From positions 1-64,000 of the forward strand of contig NZ_FNVS01000014.1 in the NCBI RefSeq assembly GCF_900108035.1: DNA of 64,000 bases. Direction: 5' to 3'. This document shows positions 54,282 to 64,000 of this stretch, in pieces. This DNA comes from Parabacteroides chinchillae (lineage in GTDB: Bacteria; Bacteroidota; Bacteroidia; Bacteroidales; Tannerellaceae). Position numbers and translations under genes: made by a program. The notes under the pieces were generated by a model, which saw nothing but the letters and a program-made list of their open reading frames with translations, had not been told where the DNA came from and made no database searches. Positions within the stretch are counted from its first letter, which is position 1. Each line of letters opens with the position of its first letter.

Positions 54282-54647
54282 TTAAAGCACTTCAGGTGCA
54301 AGTGATACAATTTTCATGTTAGTTGCACGAAGTTCTCTGGCAACCGGACCAAAAATACGGCTTCCACGGATATCCCCACCGGCATTCAGCAATACACATG
54401 CATTATCATCAAAACGGATGTAAGATCCATCTGGACGGCGGATTTCTTTTTTAGTGCGAACAATAATAGCTTTAGAAACAGCACCCTTCTTAACATCAGA
54501 AGCAGGTATTACACTCTTAATTGCTACTACAATCACATCACCTACAGTGGCATAACGCTTTCTTGTTCCACCTAAAACGCGGATACATAAAGCTTCTTTT
54601 GCACCACTATTGTCAGCTACTACTAATCTAGATTCTTGTTGTATCAT
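54282..54647 (-). CDS. rplN: 50S ribosomal protein L14
   Basis: 121 residues. It opens [33 protein letters not shown] and has [25 protein letters not shown] and [14 protein letters not shown]14 contacts the 30S subunit in bridge B5. It is a single base away from rpsQ and 19 bases ahead of rplX. Confidence 0.97.
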   Translation of the reverse strand: MIQQESRLVVADNSGAKEALCIRVLGGTRKRYATVGDVIVVAIKSVIPASDVKKGAVSKAIIVRTKKEIRRPDGSYIRFDDNACVLLNAGGDIRGSRIFGPVARELRATNMKIVSLAPEVL

Positions 54648-54648
54648 G

Positions 54649-54906
54649 TTACTTAGCCCTTTCGATTATTTGAACTAATCTCCATCTTTTTGTTTTGCTC
54701 AAAGGACGAGTTTCCATAATTTTTACAGTATCGCCAATGTTGCATTCATTCTTTTCGTCGTGAGCATGATATTTCTTCGTTTTGTTAACGAACTTACCAT
54801 AAATGGGGTGTTTTTCCTTCCATTTAATAGCAACAGTGATACTCTTATCCATTTTGTTGCTAGTAACCACGCCCGTTCTTTCTTTTCTTAAATTTCTAGT
54901 TTCCAT
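54649..54906 (-). CDS. rpsQ: 30S ribosomal protein S17
   Basis: 85 residues. It opens [39 protein letters not shown] and has the S17 core [34 protein letters not shown]. An in-frame ATG at 54915 lies right after rpmC and is a possible alternative start. S17 is a primary 16S rRNA binder. Confidence 0.96.
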   Translation of the reverse strand: METRNLRKERTGVVTSNKMDKSITVAIKWKEKHPIYGKFVNKTKKYHAHDEKNECNIGDTVKIMETRPLSKTKRWRLVQIIERAK

Positions 54907-54915
54907 CAGGCTCAA

Positions 54916-55113
54916 TTATTTGTTGTTAAGTTCTCTCTGGCGCAATTCTGTTTTCATGCGCGCAATCATCCTGCGTTGCTGTTTAATCTGAGCAGGGTTA
55001 TCCATAGGAGAAATGCTATGGTTAATTACCTTTTGATCATAGGCTGCAACCTCGGCATCTACTCTTTCAAGCAATTCTTTTGTGCTTAATTCTCTAATTT
55101 CTGCAATCTTCAT
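54916..55113 (-). CDS. rpmC: 50S ribosomal protein L29
   Basis: 65 residues. It is helical: MKIAEIRELSTKELLERVDAEVAAYDQKVINHSIS then NPAQIKQQRRMIARMKTELRQREL, the L29 pattern. It sits at the tunnel exit beside L23, where signal-recognition particle and trigger factor dock. It is five bases after rplP. Confidence 0.96.
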   Translation of the reverse strand: MKIAEIRELSTKELLERVDAEVAAYDQKVINHSISPMDNPAQIKQQRRMIARMKTELRQRELNNK

Positions 55114-55118
55114 AACAA

Positions 55119-55553
55119 TTACGCATTTTGATTTTGCATGTCATAATCACGTCTCACAACAAACTTCGTTGTCACCGGAAGCTTTTGTGCAGCTAAGCGC
55201 AAAGCTTCTTTAGCGATATCAAAAGGAACACCTTCGATCTCGAAAATCAAACGACCTGGAGTAACAGGCGCAACGAACCCTTCAGGATTACCTTTACCTT
55301 TACCCATACGTACTTCGGCAGGCTTCTTAGTGATCGGTTTATCCGGGAAGATACGAACCCAAACCTGACCCTGACGTTGCATATAACGAGTTACAGCAAT
55401 ACGGGCAGCTTCGATCTGACGACCGGTAATCCATTTATTTTCTAATGACTTTATACCAAAAGAACCAAAAGCCAACTGATTACCGCGCTGAGCTTCGCCC
55501 TTCATGCGGCCTTTCTGCTGTCTTCTGAACTTTGTCTTTTTCGGTTGTAACAT
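55119..55553 (-). CDS. rplP: 50S ribosomal protein L16
   Basis: 144 residues. It opens [38 protein letters not shown] and has [47 protein letters not shown]16 lies near the A site and helps position tRNA. It is 19 bases after rpsC. Confidence 0.97.
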   Translation of the reverse strand: MLQPKKTKFRRQQKGRMKGEAQRGNQLAFGSFGIKSLENKWITGRQIEAARIAVTRYMQRQGQVWVRIFPDKPITKKPAEVRMGKGKGNPEGFVAPVTPGRLIFEIEGVPFDIAKEALRLAAQKLPVTTKFVVRRDYDMQNQNA

Positions 55554-55572
55554 CTCTATTAAATTCTAACGT

Positions 55573-56307
55573 TTAACGATTAGCTTTCTTTCTCTTGAAG
55601 TTTTTCTCTCTGCTGCCTCCGGCATTTTCGTTTCTGCGACCTGAGTCTTTTGATGCAGTGAATGAAGGAGCCAAATCTCTCTTTCCATAAACTTCACCAC
55701 GACAGATCCAAACCTTAACACCGATCAACCCTACTTTTGTCAACGCTTCAGCCAAAGCATAATCAATATCAGCTCTGAATGTGTGCAACGGAGTTCTTCC
55801 TTCTTTATACATTTCAGAACGTGCCATTTCAGCACCGTTCAAACGACCAGAGACTTGCACTTTAATACCTTCGGCACCCATTCTCATGGTAGAGGCTATT
55901 GCCATCTTAATAGCACGACGGTAAGCAATTTTTCCTTCAAGCTGACGAGCAATATTGTTTGCAACAATAACAGCGTCCAATTCAGGTCTTTTCACCTCAA
56001 AGATGTTTATTTGAACCTCTTTGTCTGTGATCTTCTTCAACTCTTCTTTCAACTTATCAACTTCCTGACCACCTTTACCGATGATAATACCAGGACGTGA
56101 TGTGCAAACTGTAATTGTAATCAACTTAAGCGTACGTTCAATAACGATACGAGATACACTAGCTTTTGCAAGACGGGCATTCAAATACTTACGGATCTTG
56201 CTATCTTCTAACAAAGTATCTCCGTAATTTTTGCCGCCATACCAATTGGAATCCCAACCACGGATGATTCCTAAACGATTACTAACCGGATTAACTTTTT
56301 GTCCCAT
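55573..56307 (-). CDS. rpsC: 30S ribosomal protein S3
   Basis: 244 residues. It opens [25 protein letters not shown], has the KH domain with [17 protein letters not shown] near residue 75, and ends in an Arg/Gly/Lys-rich tail of about 25 residues. S3 helps form the mRNA entry channel. It is six bases after rplV. Confidence 0.97.
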   Translation of the reverse strand: MGQKVNPVSNRLGIIRGWDSNWYGGKNYGDTLLEDSKIRKYLNARLAKASVSRIVIERTLKLITITVCTSRPGIIIGKGGQEVDKLKEELKKITDKEVQINIFEVKRPELDAVIVANNIARQLEGKIAYRRAIKMAIASTMRMGAEGIKVQVSGRLNGAEMARSEMYKEGRTPLHTFRADIDYALAEALTKVGLIGVKVWICRGEVYGKRDLAPSFTASKDSGRRNENAGGSREKNFKRKKANR

Positions 56308-56313
56308 CTACAA

Positions 56314-56724
56314 TTAATTTTGACTATCGTTTTTACTAAGTGTATCAACAAACAGAGTTACATGATTCGAACGTTTACGAATTCTATAACCTCTTCCCTG
56401 AGGAGCAGGACGCATTCTCTTCAATGTAGTAGCGCAATCTACGCTAATAGAAGAAACACACAACTCTCCAGTTTCTGCTTTACGTTCATTCTTCTGTTCC
56501 CAATTGGCAATAGCTGAACGAAGCAATTTTTCTACTCTTGCTGCAGCTTCCTTATTAGAAAACTTCAAAACACCAAGTGCACGGAATACTTCCATACCGC
56601 GGATCATGTCTACAACGAGACGCATCTTGCGGGGAGAAGTCGGCACATTACGCAATTTTGCGAAGTACATGGTCTTCTGGGCTTCTTTTCTTGCTTCAGC
56701 TGATATTCTTTTTCTAGCACCCAT
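56314..56724 (-). CDS. rplV: 50S ribosomal protein L22
   Basis: 136 residues. It opens [43 protein letters not shown] and has the extended loop around [30 protein letters not shown] that lines the peptide exit tunnel, where macrolide-resistance changes occur. It is 52 bases after rpsS. Confidence 0.97.
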   Translation of the reverse strand: MGARKRISAEARKEAQKTMYFAKLRNVPTSPRKMRLVVDMIRGMEVFRALGVLKFSNKEAAARVEKLLRSAIANWEQKNERKAETGELCVSSISVDCATTLKRMRPAPQGRGYRIRKRSNHVTLFVDTLSKNDSQN

Positions 56725-56776
56725 TTTATTCGATTCTTTTTATTTTCAGATTCCTGAATTCCTGTTACTACCGATA

Positions 56777-57046
56777 TTATTTCTTCTTGTTACCGGCGTG
56801 ACCACGGAAAGTACGCGTAGGAGAAAATTCTCCCAACTTATGACCTACCATATTTTCGGTTACAAAAACAGGAATAAATTTATTTCCATTGTGAACTGCA
56901 ATAGTATGGCCTACAAAATCAGGCGAAATCATTGAAGCTCTTGCCCACGTCTTAACGACAGCTTTCTTACCGGACTCATTCATAGCCAGCACTTTCTTTT
57001 CAAGCTTTACATTAATATACGGGCCTTTTTTTAGCGAACGACTCAT
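56777..57046 (-). CDS. rpsS: 30S ribosomal protein S19
   Basis: 89 residues. It opens [24 protein letters not shown] and ends [23 protein letters not shown], all standard. S19 pairs with S13 in the head of the 30S subunit. It is 20 bases after rplB. Confidence 0.97.
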   Translation of the reverse strand: MSRSLKKGPYINVKLEKKVLAMNESGKKAVVKTWARASMISPDFVGHTIAVHNGNKFIPVFVTENMVGHKLGEFSPTRTFRGHAGNKKK

Positions 57047-57066
57047 AGTTTACTTAATTAATCAGA

Positions 57067-57891
57067 TTATTTCTTTCTTCTTTCAATAATATATTTTGAA
57101 GAATGTTTCTTCGGAGCTCTTGTCTTCAAGCCCTTAGCATATAAGCCATTACGAGATCTAGGATGACCTCCGGAAGCACGACCTTCTCCACCTCCCATTG
57201 GGTGATCAACCGGGTTCATAACAACACCACGGTTACGAGGACGACGACCTAACCATCTAGAACGACCGGCTTTACCTGATTTTTCAAGACCATGGTCTGA
57301 ATTGCCTACCGCACCAATTGTAGCTTTACAAGCTGCAAGAATCTTTCTTGTTTCACCAGAAGGCATCTTTATGATTGCATAAGCACCTTCTTTAGATGTC
57401 AGCTGAGCAAATGCACCTGCAGAACGTACCATTTTAGCACCCTGTCCAGGACGAAGCTCAATGTTGTGAATAATAGTACCAACGGGAATATTTGCCATAG
57501 GCAAAGTATTACCTACCTCAGGAGCGGCATCGCTACCTGAAACCACTGTTTGGCCAACTTCCAAGCCGTTCGGAGCGATAATATAGCTCTTTGCTCCGTC
57601 AGCATAATACAATAAAGCAATACGTGAAGTACGGTTTGGATCGTACTCGATAGACTTTACTGTTGCAGGAATGCCATCTTTGTTTCTCTTGAAATCGATA
57701 AATCTGTACTTCTGTTTGTGGCCACCACCAAGATAACGCATTGTCATCTTACCTGTGTTGTTACGACCACCTGAACTCTTCTTACCTGTTACAAGAGACT
57801 TCTCTGGTGTACTTGCAGTGATTTTATCAAATGCACCAATAACTTTGTGTCTCTGCCCCGGTGTTGTGGGCTTTAATTTACGTATTCCCAT
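57067..57891 (-). CDS. rplB: 50S ribosomal protein L2
   Basis: 274 residues. It opens [22 protein letters not shown] and has the C-terminal [22 protein letters not shown] segment with the conserved His that supports peptidyl transfer. L2 is essential for subunit joining. It is eight bases after rplW. Confidence 0.97.
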   Translation of the reverse strand: MGIRKLKPTTPGQRHKVIGAFDKITASTPEKSLVTGKKSSGGRNNTGKMTMRYLGGGHKQKYRFIDFKRNKDGIPATVKSIEYDPNRTSRIALLYYADGAKSYIIAPNGLEVGQTVVSGSDAAPEVGNTLPMANIPVGTIIHNIELRPGQGAKMVRSAGAFAQLTSKEGAYAIIKMPSGETRKILAACKATIGAVGNSDHGLEKSGKAGRSRWLGRRPRNRGVVMNPVDHPMGGGEGRASGGHPRSRNGLYAKGLKTRAPKKHSSKYIIERRKK

Positions 57892-57899
57892 TTCTTTTT

Positions 57900-58193
57900 T
57901 TAGATATTACTAAAGAAATCAATTGTTTCTCCTTCTTTCAACGTTACGATCGCTTTTTTGAAAGCAGCCTGCTTGCCATTAATCACACCAGACTTTGTAT
58001 AACGACTTTTTAATTTACCAGAGTAGTTGATGGTGTTAACATCAACTACGGTAACATTATACATATCTTCTACAGCTTTCTTAATCTCTAACTTGTTGGC
58101 ATCAGGAGAAACACGAAAACCATAGCGATTAGCCATCTTTTCTGTAATCGCTGTTTGCTTCTCTGTTACTATAGGTTTAATAATAATTCCCAT
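57900..58193 (-). CDS. rplW: 50S ribosomal protein L23
   Basis: 97 residues. It opens [49 protein letters not shown] with the core L23 fold. It forms part of the tunnel exit that binds trigger factor and SRP. It is 11 bases after rplD. Confidence 0.97.
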   Translation of the reverse strand: MGIIIKPIVTEKQTAITEKMANRYGFRVSPDANKLEIKKAVEDMYNVTVVDVNTINYSGKLKSRYTKSGVINGKQAAFKKAIVTLKEGETIDFFSNI

Positions 58194-58204
58194 CTCTTCA
58201 CTCC

Positions 58205-58834
58205 TTATGCGTTAAAAAGTTTTTCTATAGCAGCAACTGAACTCTCGGTAACAACCATATTCGCAGCATTCAATACTCCGTATGTGTTTAGCTCAGAAGC
58301 TGTTATAACATTTGCCTTTTCTAAATTACGAGCCGACAAATATACAAAATTATTCTTCTCCGGTAAAACCATAAGCAACTTTTCACCAGCCACTTTCAGG
58401 TTTTTAGCAATTGTTACAAATTCTTTAGTTTTAGGAGCTTCCATTACGAAGTCTTCAACAACTACAATTGCGTTATTCTTTACTTTATAAGCCAATGCAG
58501 ACTTACGAGCCAAAGATTTCACTTTCTTGTTCAACTTAAACTCATAATCACGAGGTCTAGGACCGAATACACGGCCACCACCTACTAATACCGGAGAGTT
58601 TATATCACCACGACGTGCACCACCTCCACCTTTCTGGCGGATCAGCTTACGTGTACTACCTGATACTTCGCTTCTCTCTTTTGACTTATGCGTTCCCTGA
58701 CGTTGATTAGCCAAATACTGCTTTACATCCAAATAGATAGCATGATCATTGGGTTCAATGCCGAAAATTGCATCGTTCAAAGTTACCTTTCTTCCGGTAT
58801 CTTCACCTTTAATATTAAATACGCTCAGTTCCAT
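58205..58834 (-). CDS. rplD: 50S ribosomal protein L4
   Basis: 209 residues. It opens [63 protein letters not shown] and has the loop [32 protein letters not shown] that enters the exit tunnel. In E. coli L4 represses the S10 operon. It overlaps rplC by one base (TAATG). Confidence 0.97.
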   Translation of the reverse strand: MELSVFNIKGEDTGRKVTLNDAIFGIEPNDHAIYLDVKQYLANQRQGTHKSKERSEVSGSTRKLIRQKGGGGARRGDINSPVLVGGGRVFGPRPRDYEFKLNKKVKSLARKSALAYKVKNNAIVVVEDFVMEAPKTKEFVTIAKNLKVAGEKLLMVLPEKNNFVYLSARNLEKANVITASELNTYGVLNAANMVVTESSVAAIEKLFNA

Positions 58835-59451
58835 TACTTTTCAATTAATAAGATTGAACCTTTTGCTCCTGGAACAGATCCTTTTACCAATAAAAGATTA
58901 TGTTCCGGCATTACCTTGATCACCTGCAGGTTCTGAACTGTTACACGTTCGTTACCCATCTGGCCGCCCATTCGCATACCTTTGAATACTTTCGCAGGGT
59001 AAGAACAAGCACCAATAGAACCCGGTTTACGAGCACGATTATGCTGACCGTGAGTAGTCTGGCCTACACCACCAAAACCATGGCGTTTTACTACACCCTG
59101 GAATCCCTTACCTTTAGATGTACCAATTACATCTACGAAACCTGCATTATCCAAGTAATCTACAGTGATTACATCACCCAACTTGTATTCAGTTTCAAAA
59201 TTCTTGAACTCGGCCAAGTATCTCTTGGGAGCTACACCTGCTTTTTGAAAGTGACCCATTTCCGGCTTAGTTGTGTGTTTCTCTTTTTTGTCTTCGAAAC
59301 CTAACTGTACTGCCTGATAGCCATCTTTTTCCAAAGTCTTAACCTGTGTAACTACACAAGGACCCACTTCGATAACAGTGCATGGAAGATTTTTTCCCTC
59401 GGCACTGAAAACGGATGTCATTCCGATTTTTTTTCCTAATAATCCTGGCAT
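58834..59451 (-). CDS. rplC: 50S ribosomal protein L3
   Basis: 205 residues. It opens [19 protein letters not shown] and has [57 protein letters not shown], the signature central loop that reaches the peptidyl transferase centre. Together with L24 it starts 50S assembly. It is 20 bases after rpsJ. Confidence 0.97.
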   Translation of the reverse strand: MPGLLGKKIGMTSVFSAEGKNLPCTVIEVGPCVVTQVKTLEKDGYQAVQLGFEDKKEKHTTKPEMGHFQKAGVAPKRYLAEFKNFETEYKLGDVITVDYLDNAGFVDVIGTSKGKGFQGVVKRHGFGGVGQTTHGQHNRARKPGSIGACSYPAKVFKGMRMGGQMGNERVTVQNLQVIKVMPEHNLLLVKGSVPGAKGSILLIEK

Positions 59452-59471
59452 TTCACTAATTGTTAATTAAC

Positions 59472-59777
59472 TTACACTTTAATTTCTACTTCAACACCAC
59501 TGGGTAATTCCAGCTTCATCAATGCGTCAACTGTTTTAGCAGTTGAGCTGTAGATATCGATTAATCTCTTATATGAAGAGAGTTCGAACTGCTCACGAGA
59601 TTTCTTGTTAACGAAAGTTGAGCGGTTCACAGTAAAGATACGTTTGTGTGTAGGCAGAGGTATAGGACCGCTTACTACAGCACCGGTAGCCTTTACAGTC
59701 TTTACGATCTTCTCTGCAGACTTGTCTACCAGAGAATAATCATAAGACTTTAATTTAATTCTGATCTTTTGGCTCAT
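59472..59777 (-). CDS. rpsJ: 30S ribosomal protein S10
   Basis: 101 residues. It has [50 protein letters not shown] and ends [10 protein letters not shown]10 is both part of the 30S head and the NusE transcription factor. It follows fusA by 21 bases, with no tuf in between. Confidence 0.97.
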   Translation of the reverse strand: MSQKIRIKLKSYDYSLVDKSAEKIVKTVKATGAVVSGPIPLPTHKRIFTVNRSTFVNKKSREQFELSSYKRLIDIYSSTAKTVDALMKLELPSGVEVEIKV

Positions 59778-59798
59778 ATTATTATATATGTTTCTAAA

Positions 59799-61928
59799 TT
59801 ATTTGATCAAATCAGCACGACCTTGAACTTCTGTCAACACTTGTTTAGCGATAGAAGAAGATACCTGAGCATAATGTGAGAACTGCATAGAAGAAGTTGC
59901 ACGACCCGAAGTAATAGTACGCAAAGCTGTTACATAACCAAATGTTTCAGCCAATGGAACTTTAGCTTTTACAATACGGGCACCTGTACGGCTAGACTCC
60001 ATACCTTCTACCTGGCCACGACGTTTATTCAAGTCGCCAATCACATCACCCATGCTTTCTTCTGGAGTCACAACTTCCATCTGCATAATCGGTTCCATCA
60101 AAGCAGGACCGGCCTTTTCTGAAGCATTCTTGAATGCCTGAATAGCTGCAATTTCAAATGACAACTGATCAGAGTCAACCGGGTGGAAAGAACCATCAAT
60201 CAAAGTAACCTTCAATTTATCCAGCGGATAACCAGCAAGAATACCGTTCTTCATAGCCTTTTCGAAACCTTTCTGAACAGAAGGGATAAACTCTTTAGGA
60301 ATGTTACCACCTTTTACTTCATCAACAAACTGCAAAGTTCCTTCAAAGTCGGCAGGAGCCGGTTCAACACGAACAATAATATCAGCGAACTTACCACGAC
60401 CACCGGATTGCTTCTTGTAAACTTCACGAAGTTCAACAGATTTTGTGATAGCTTCTTTATAAGTAACCTGAGGTTTACCTTGATTACATTCAACTTTAAA
60501 TTCACGACGCAAACGGTCGATAATGATATCCAAGTGAAGCTCACCCATACCACTAATTACAGTTTGGCCTGTTTCTTCGTTAGTCTGAACACGGAATGTA
60601 GGATCCTCTTCAGCCAACTTACCTAAGCCTATGCCCAACTTATCTAAGTCTTTCTGAGTTTTAGGCTCTACAGCAACACCGATAACCGGATCCGGGAATT
60701 CCATAGATTCCAGTGTAATCGGATGTGCTTCATCACACAGTGTATCACCAGTACGGATATCTTTGAAACCAACACCTGCACCTATATCACCACAACCGAT
60801 AGCTTCCATCGGATTCTGTTTATTTGAATGCATCTGGAACAAGCGGGAAATACGTTCCTTCTTATCTGAACGAGAGTTGTAAACATAAGAACCAGCCTGC
60901 AAAGAACCTGAGTAAACACGGAAGAAACACAAACGACCTACATACGGGTCTGTTGCGATCTTAAATGCAAGAGCTGTCATCGGTTCTTCAAACAGAGGTT
61001 TGCGAACGATCACTTTCTCGGGATCTTTAGGATCTGTACCTTCAATAGCTTCTGTATCTGCAGGGCTAGGCAAGTATGCACAAACAGCATTCAGCAATGT
61101 CTGAACACCCTTATTCTTAAATGAAGAACCACAAATCATCGGATTGATCTGCATAGCGATTGTACCTTTACGGATAGCTTTTTTAATTTCCTCTTCAGTA
61201 ATTGTAGAAGGATCATCAAAATATTTTTCCATCAAAGCATCATCGCATTCCGCCAAAGTTTCAAGCATTTTTTCTCTCCACTCCTCCGCTTCTGCCATTA
61301 AATTTGCAGGTATTTCTTCTGTTGTATATTCAGCACCCATAGTTTCATCGTGCCAGAAAATAGCCTTCATTGTGATAAGATCCACAACACCCTGGAATTT
61401 TTCTTCTGATCCGATAGGAATCTGAATAGGACAAGGATTTGCACCTAATACATCTTTTACCTGACGAACAACTTCAAAGAAGTTTGCGCCGGAACGGTCC
61501 ATTTTATTAACGTAACCAATTCTAGGTACATTATATTTATCAGCTTGACGCCATACAGTTTCAGACTGAGGTTCAACACCACCTACAGCACAGAAAGCAG
61601 CAACGGCACCATCCAGAATACGTAATGAACGCTCTACTTCAACAGTAAAGTCTACGTGCCCCGGAGTGTCAATCAAGTTAATTTTATACTTGTCATTATT
61701 GTAATTCCAGAAAGTAGTAGTAGCAGCAGAAGTAATGGTAATACCACGTTCCTGCTCCTGCTCCATCCAGTCCATAGTAGCAGCACCGTCATGAACCTCA
61801 CCAATTTTGTGAGTCAGACCTGTGTAGAAAAGAATACGCTCTGAAGTCGTAGTCTTTCCCGCATCGATGTGCGCCATGATACCGATGTTTCTGGTATATT
61901 TTAATTGTTCGTCAGCTTTTGTTGCCAT
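59799..61928 (-). CDS. fusA: Elongation factor G
   Basis: 709 residues. GTPase domain with G1 [10 protein letters not shown]2/G3 [11 protein letters not shown] and [16 protein letters not shown], and G4 [10 protein letters not shown]. Domains II-V follow. It moves tRNA and mRNA through the ribosome after each peptide bond. It is 28 bases after rpsG and 21 before rpsJ, so the str operon runs into the S10 operon here. Confidence 0.97.
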   Translation of the reverse strand: MATKADEQLKYTRNIGIMAHIDAGKTTTSERILFYTGLTHKIGEVHDGAATMDWMEQEQERGITITSAATTTFWNYNNDKYKINLIDTPGHVDFTVEVERSLRILDGAVAAFCAVGGVEPQSETVWRQADKYNVPRIGYVNKMDRSGANFFEVVRQVKDVLGANPCPIQIPIGSEEKFQGVVDLITMKAIFWHDETMGAEYTTEEIPANLMAEAEEWREKMLETLAECDDALMEKYFDDPSTITEEEIKKAIRKGTIAMQINPMICGSSFKNKGVQTLLNAVCAYLPSPADTEAIEGTDPKDPEKVIVRKPLFEEPMTALAFKIATDPYVGRLCFFRVYSGSLQAGSYVYNSRSDKKERISRLFQMHSNKQNPMEAIGCGDIGAGVGFKDIRTGDTLCDEAHPITLESMEFPDPVIGVAVEPKTQKDLDKLGIGLGKLAEEDPTFRVQTNEETGQTVISGMGELHLDIIIDRLRREFKVECNQGKPQVTYKEAITKSVELREVYKKQSGGRGKFADIIVRVEPAPADFEGTLQFVDEVKGGNIPKEFIPSVQKGFEKAMKNGILAGYPLDKLKVTLIDGSFHPVDSDQLSFEIAAIQAFKNASEKAGPALMEPIMQMEVVTPEESMGDVIGDLNKRRGQVEGMESSRTGARIVKAKVPLAETFGYVTALRTITSGRATSSMQFSHYAQVSSSIAKQVLTEVQGRADLIK

Positions 61929-61956
61929 CTTTTTTATTGTCTCCTTAAATTGCTAA

Positions 61957-62433
61957 TTAAAATCTGAAGTGAGCGAATGCACGGTTAGCTTCAGCCATAC
62001 GATGCATATCTTCTTTTCTTTTGAATGCGCCACCCTGGTTATTGAAAGCATCTACAATCTCTGCAGACAACTTATCAGACATCGTCTTACCACCACGCTT
62101 ACGAGCGAACAGGATAAGATTTTTCATTGAAATGGATTCTTTACGATCCGGGCGGATTTCTGTAGGCACCTGGAATGTTGCACCACCGACACGGCGAGAT
62201 TTAACCTCTACCTGGGGAGTAATATTATCGAGCGCAGCTTTCCAAATCTCGAGAGAGGATTTTTCTTCGTTAGGCAATTTGGCCTTTACGTTTTCCAACG
62301 CAGAATAAAAAATTTCGAAGGCAGTATTCTTCTTGCCATCATACATCAAATGGTTTACGAATCTCGTAACCTTTACATCACCGAAAACAGGATCCGGCAG
62401 GATCTGTCTTTTCTTTGGTTTTGCTTTTCTCAT
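61957..62433 (-). CDS. rpsG: 30S ribosomal protein S7
   Basis: 158 residues. It opens [46 protein letters not shown] and has [21 protein letters not shown] and AHFRF at the end. S7 starts 30S head assembly and in E. coli regulates the str operon. It follows rpsL after a 148-base spacer, the longest inside the cluster. Confidence 0.97.
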   Translation of the reverse strand: MRKAKPKKRQILPDPVFGDVKVTRFVNHLMYDGKKNTAFEIFYSALENVKAKLPNEEKSSLEIWKAALDNITPQVEVKSRRVGGATFQVPTEIRPDRKESISMKNLILFARKRGGKTMSDKLSAEIVDAFNNQGGAFKRKEDMHRMAEANRAFAHFRF

Positions 62434-62581
62434 TTTGTTTCAAAAATTTCGATCTTGTTTTTGGTTGCCTCTTTTATCGTCTTCAACGGTTCCGCTGAAC
62501 CATTTACTCAACCTAGCCTATCCAAATAACTAAAACCAGCTTTAATACTTAATTTAATTTCTCAGTCTGGAAGGTTATTAA

Positions 62582-62983
62582 TTACTTCTTCCCTTTTGCT
62601 GCTGCCTGACCTGGTTTAGGACGTTTAGCTCCGTATTTAGAACGACGCTGAGTACGACCATTCACGCCAGCTGTATCCAAAGTACCGCGAACAATATGGT
62701 AACGTACACCAGGAAGGTCTTTTACACGACCGCCACGAACCAACACGATTGAGTGTTCCTGCAAGTTATGTCCTTCTCCCGGAATGTAAGAGTTTACTTC
62801 TTTACCATTTGTCAAACGTACTCTCGCTACTTTACGCATTGCAGAGTTAGGTTTTTTAGGGGTTGTAGTATACACACGTACACATACGCCACGTCTCTGA
62901 GGACATGAATCCAATGCGGGTGATTTACCTTTAACCACCAAAGTTTCCCTTCCTTTTCTAACTAATTGCTGAATTGTAGGCAT
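62582..62983 (-). CDS. rpsL: 30S ribosomal protein S12
   Basis: 133 residues. It opens [34 protein letters not shown] and has [25 protein letters not shown] and [29 protein letters not shown]. It has Lys at the two positions (PKKPNS and the VRGG region R) linked to streptomycin resistance, so it looks like the wild-type sensitive form. First gene of the cluster; two promoters lie upstream. Confidence 0.96.
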   Translation of the reverse strand: MPTIQQLVRKGRETLVVKGKSPALDSCPQRRGVCVRVYTTTPKKPNSAMRKVARVRLTNGKEVNSYIPGEGHNLQEHSIVLVRGGRVKDLPGVRYHIVRGTLDTAGVNGRTQRRSKYGAKRPKPGQAAAKGKK

Positions 62984-63050
62984 TTCTTTTCTTTTTTTAA
63001 ACTTTGAATGTGTTATTATTTAATTATCTCTTTTTTCAAATTTTGAGCTG

Positions 63051-63081
63051 CAAAGATATACATTTTAATTCGGACTATCAA
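63051..63081 (-). promoter_or_regulatory. rpsL promoter P1
   Basis: On the minus strand TTGA (63081-63078), 19 bases, then TATCTTTG (63058-63051), both consensus-like. The leader to the rpsL ATG is about 60 bases. Confidence 0.75.
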
Positions 63082-63125
63082 TTAGTTGCCACACTTTTTG
63101 CATATAATCTGCGCTAAAAACGGTG

Positions 63126-63156
63126 CAAAGTTACGTATTTGTTCCCGTTCTACAAG
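63126..63156 (-). promoter_or_regulatory. rpsL promoter P2
   Basis: On the minus strand CTTG (63156-63153), 19 bases, then TAACTTTG (63133-63126), a perfect TAnnTTTG. It lies 75 bases upstream of P1, giving tandem promoters for the cluster. Confidence 0.7.
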
Positions 63157-63359
63157 TTAAGACCTTTAAGTATTTATACATAATTAACAATTAAAACAGA
63201 ACTTATTCAGTATTACAGAACATTATAGCAGCAATTTTATTTGTACCGGACTTTTTTTAATCGCCTACCCTTTGTCGTTTAATTGTCTACCTTATTCAAT
63301 TTAGTAGCTTACCTAAAAAGTATCAGATCATAGTCTCAATAAAGGGATGTTTAAGGATT

Positions 63360-63989
63360 CACTTTGTCTCCTTCTGTCACTTTCTTCAGAGGAGGGGGTA
63401 TTCCAAAATGTGAAAAATTATCTATAGACATTCCACACAAGTATACAATTTACTAATATAGATAATATTACAACACACAAACGCGTTTTTCAAACTCCTA
63501 AAACAGTCAATGCGGATTTCATTTTAACACTTCCGCAAACACTTTCCCTGATGCCTGAATAAGCTGTTTATTGCATGTATATGGCGTAGAAATTCCAGAA
63601 AGAGATTTGGCTAAAGCCATAAAAGAACAGGCTCTATCGGCCATCCATAGAGGGAGCGTTGCTCCCTTGTTAGCGGCATCAGCGGCCGGGCGTTAAACGC
63701 AGGTAAAGATGCAGCAACGAAACCAGCGGTTGTCTGAGCGAAGCGAATTCCGCTGGTTCAGCGAAGTCTTTTGCCGGAGTAGCCCGGACGGTGTAGCCTT
63801 GACCTTTTGGTTACTTTTGGGTCAAGCCAAAAGTAATAAAAAAGTGTTCGCGGGAAGCACTAAAGCGTCACAGGTGTGATTTCGAGATAATGGTGTAATG
63901 ATATGTGAAACAATAATATATAACCAAATTTAGATCGTTTTGCAATTTGGGGATAAGCCCCGAAGATGGTGACAGAAGGTGACAAAGTG
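63360..63989 (-). mobile_element. Long intergenic repeat, copy B, with inverted ends (MITE-like)
   Basis: A 630-base unit without coding capacity. Its ends are inverted copies of each other: 63360-63380 and the complement of 63969-63989 agree at 20 of 21 positions (CACTTTGTC, T or A, then CCTTCTGTCAC), and weaker similarity goes on inward for about 40 more bases. The outer part matches copy A (44263-44848) in the opposite orientation. It has strong internal hairpins (GGGAGC/GCTCCC; CTCTAT/ATAGAG; AACCAGCGG/CCGCTGGTT). No clear target-site duplication is seen. Confidence 0.75.
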
Positions 63990-64000
63990 GAGTCGGCAAA

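Larger units (their letters stand above)
62984..64000. other. Gene-free right edge
   Basis: 1,017 bases without a gene. It holds the rpsL leader and two promoters (63051-63156), about 200 bases with nothing recognised, and repeat copy B (63360-63989). It ends inside the window edge a few bases beyond the repeat. Confidence 0.7.

Noticed and set aside
62984-64000. tRNA or rRNA genes near the ribosomal-protein cluster
   Set aside because: No cloverleaf-like sequence with a T-loop (GGTTCGAATCC type) or rRNA core was seen.

Overview
The window looks like a chromosome segment of an AT-rich member of the order Bacteroidales (phylum Bacteroidota). The evidence is the -33/-7 promoter type (TTTG, about 19 bases, TAnnTTTG), which recurs in front of genes; the scarcity of Shine-Dalgarno sequences; families such as DUF4270, DUF4907, a Wzi-like protein, a GH3/beta-lactamase fusion, bactofilin and a TonB-dependent receptor; and a ribosomal-protein cluster that runs rpsL-rpsG-fusA-rpsJ without tuf or adk and ends rpoA-rplQ. 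Tannerellaceae or Dysgonomonadaceae would fit, but the genus cannot be settled from sequence alone.

Layout. 1-600: non-coding, with leftward promoters for a gene off the edge and a REP-like palindrome. 0.6-6.2 kb: DMT exporter, broken NDH-2 remnant, TonB-dependent receptor, tiny acidic lipoprotein, acyl-CoA synthetase. 6.4-9.7 kb: operon mtaB - LpxL-type acyltransferase - family 2 glycosyltransferase. 9.7-13.3 kb: MarC-like protein, decayed PNGase F-like remnant, stand-alone group B-type [FeFe] hydrogenase, folB, bactofilin. 13.4-24.2 kb: malQ with two starch-binding domains, B12-dependent nrdJ, dnaA, MCE protein, cell-wall amidase, and the rpsF-rpsR-rplI operon. 24.4-33.7 kb: lipase-like hydrolase, kinase-like protein with Asn in place of the catalytic Asp, Wzi-like barrel, plsC, small membrane protein, PLP aminotransferase, GH3/beta-lactamase fusion. 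34.1 kb: rplS. 34.6-41.4 kb: LytS-type kinase, LytTR regulator, orphan LytTR protein, a 23-base tandem repeat array, then an envelope set (porin-like protein, DUF4270 lipoprotein, kelch lipoprotein, DUF4907 protein). 41.5 kb: eno. 42.8-44.9 kb: a decayed region holding an exbB pseudogene joined to the tail of another gene, phased repeats and one copy of a long repeat. 45.0-63.0 kb: 33 genes of the fused str-S10-spc-alpha cluster, all leftward. 63.4-64.0 kb: a second, inverted copy of the long repeat.

The strongest unexplained structure is the pair of inverted repeats (44263-44848 and 63460-63989) that bracket the whole ribosomal-protein cluster. The right copy is a 630-base unit with 21-base inverted ends that differ at one position, like a non-autonomous mobile element. 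The other candidate system is the LytTR locus at 34.5-41.4 kb, where TCACC/GGTGA motifs recur at the kinase promoter, over the promoter of the orphan LytTR gene and in the 23-base repeat array. No tRNA, rRNA, CRISPR array or intact transposase gene was seen. Three pseudogenes plus an unattached gene tail show local decay.
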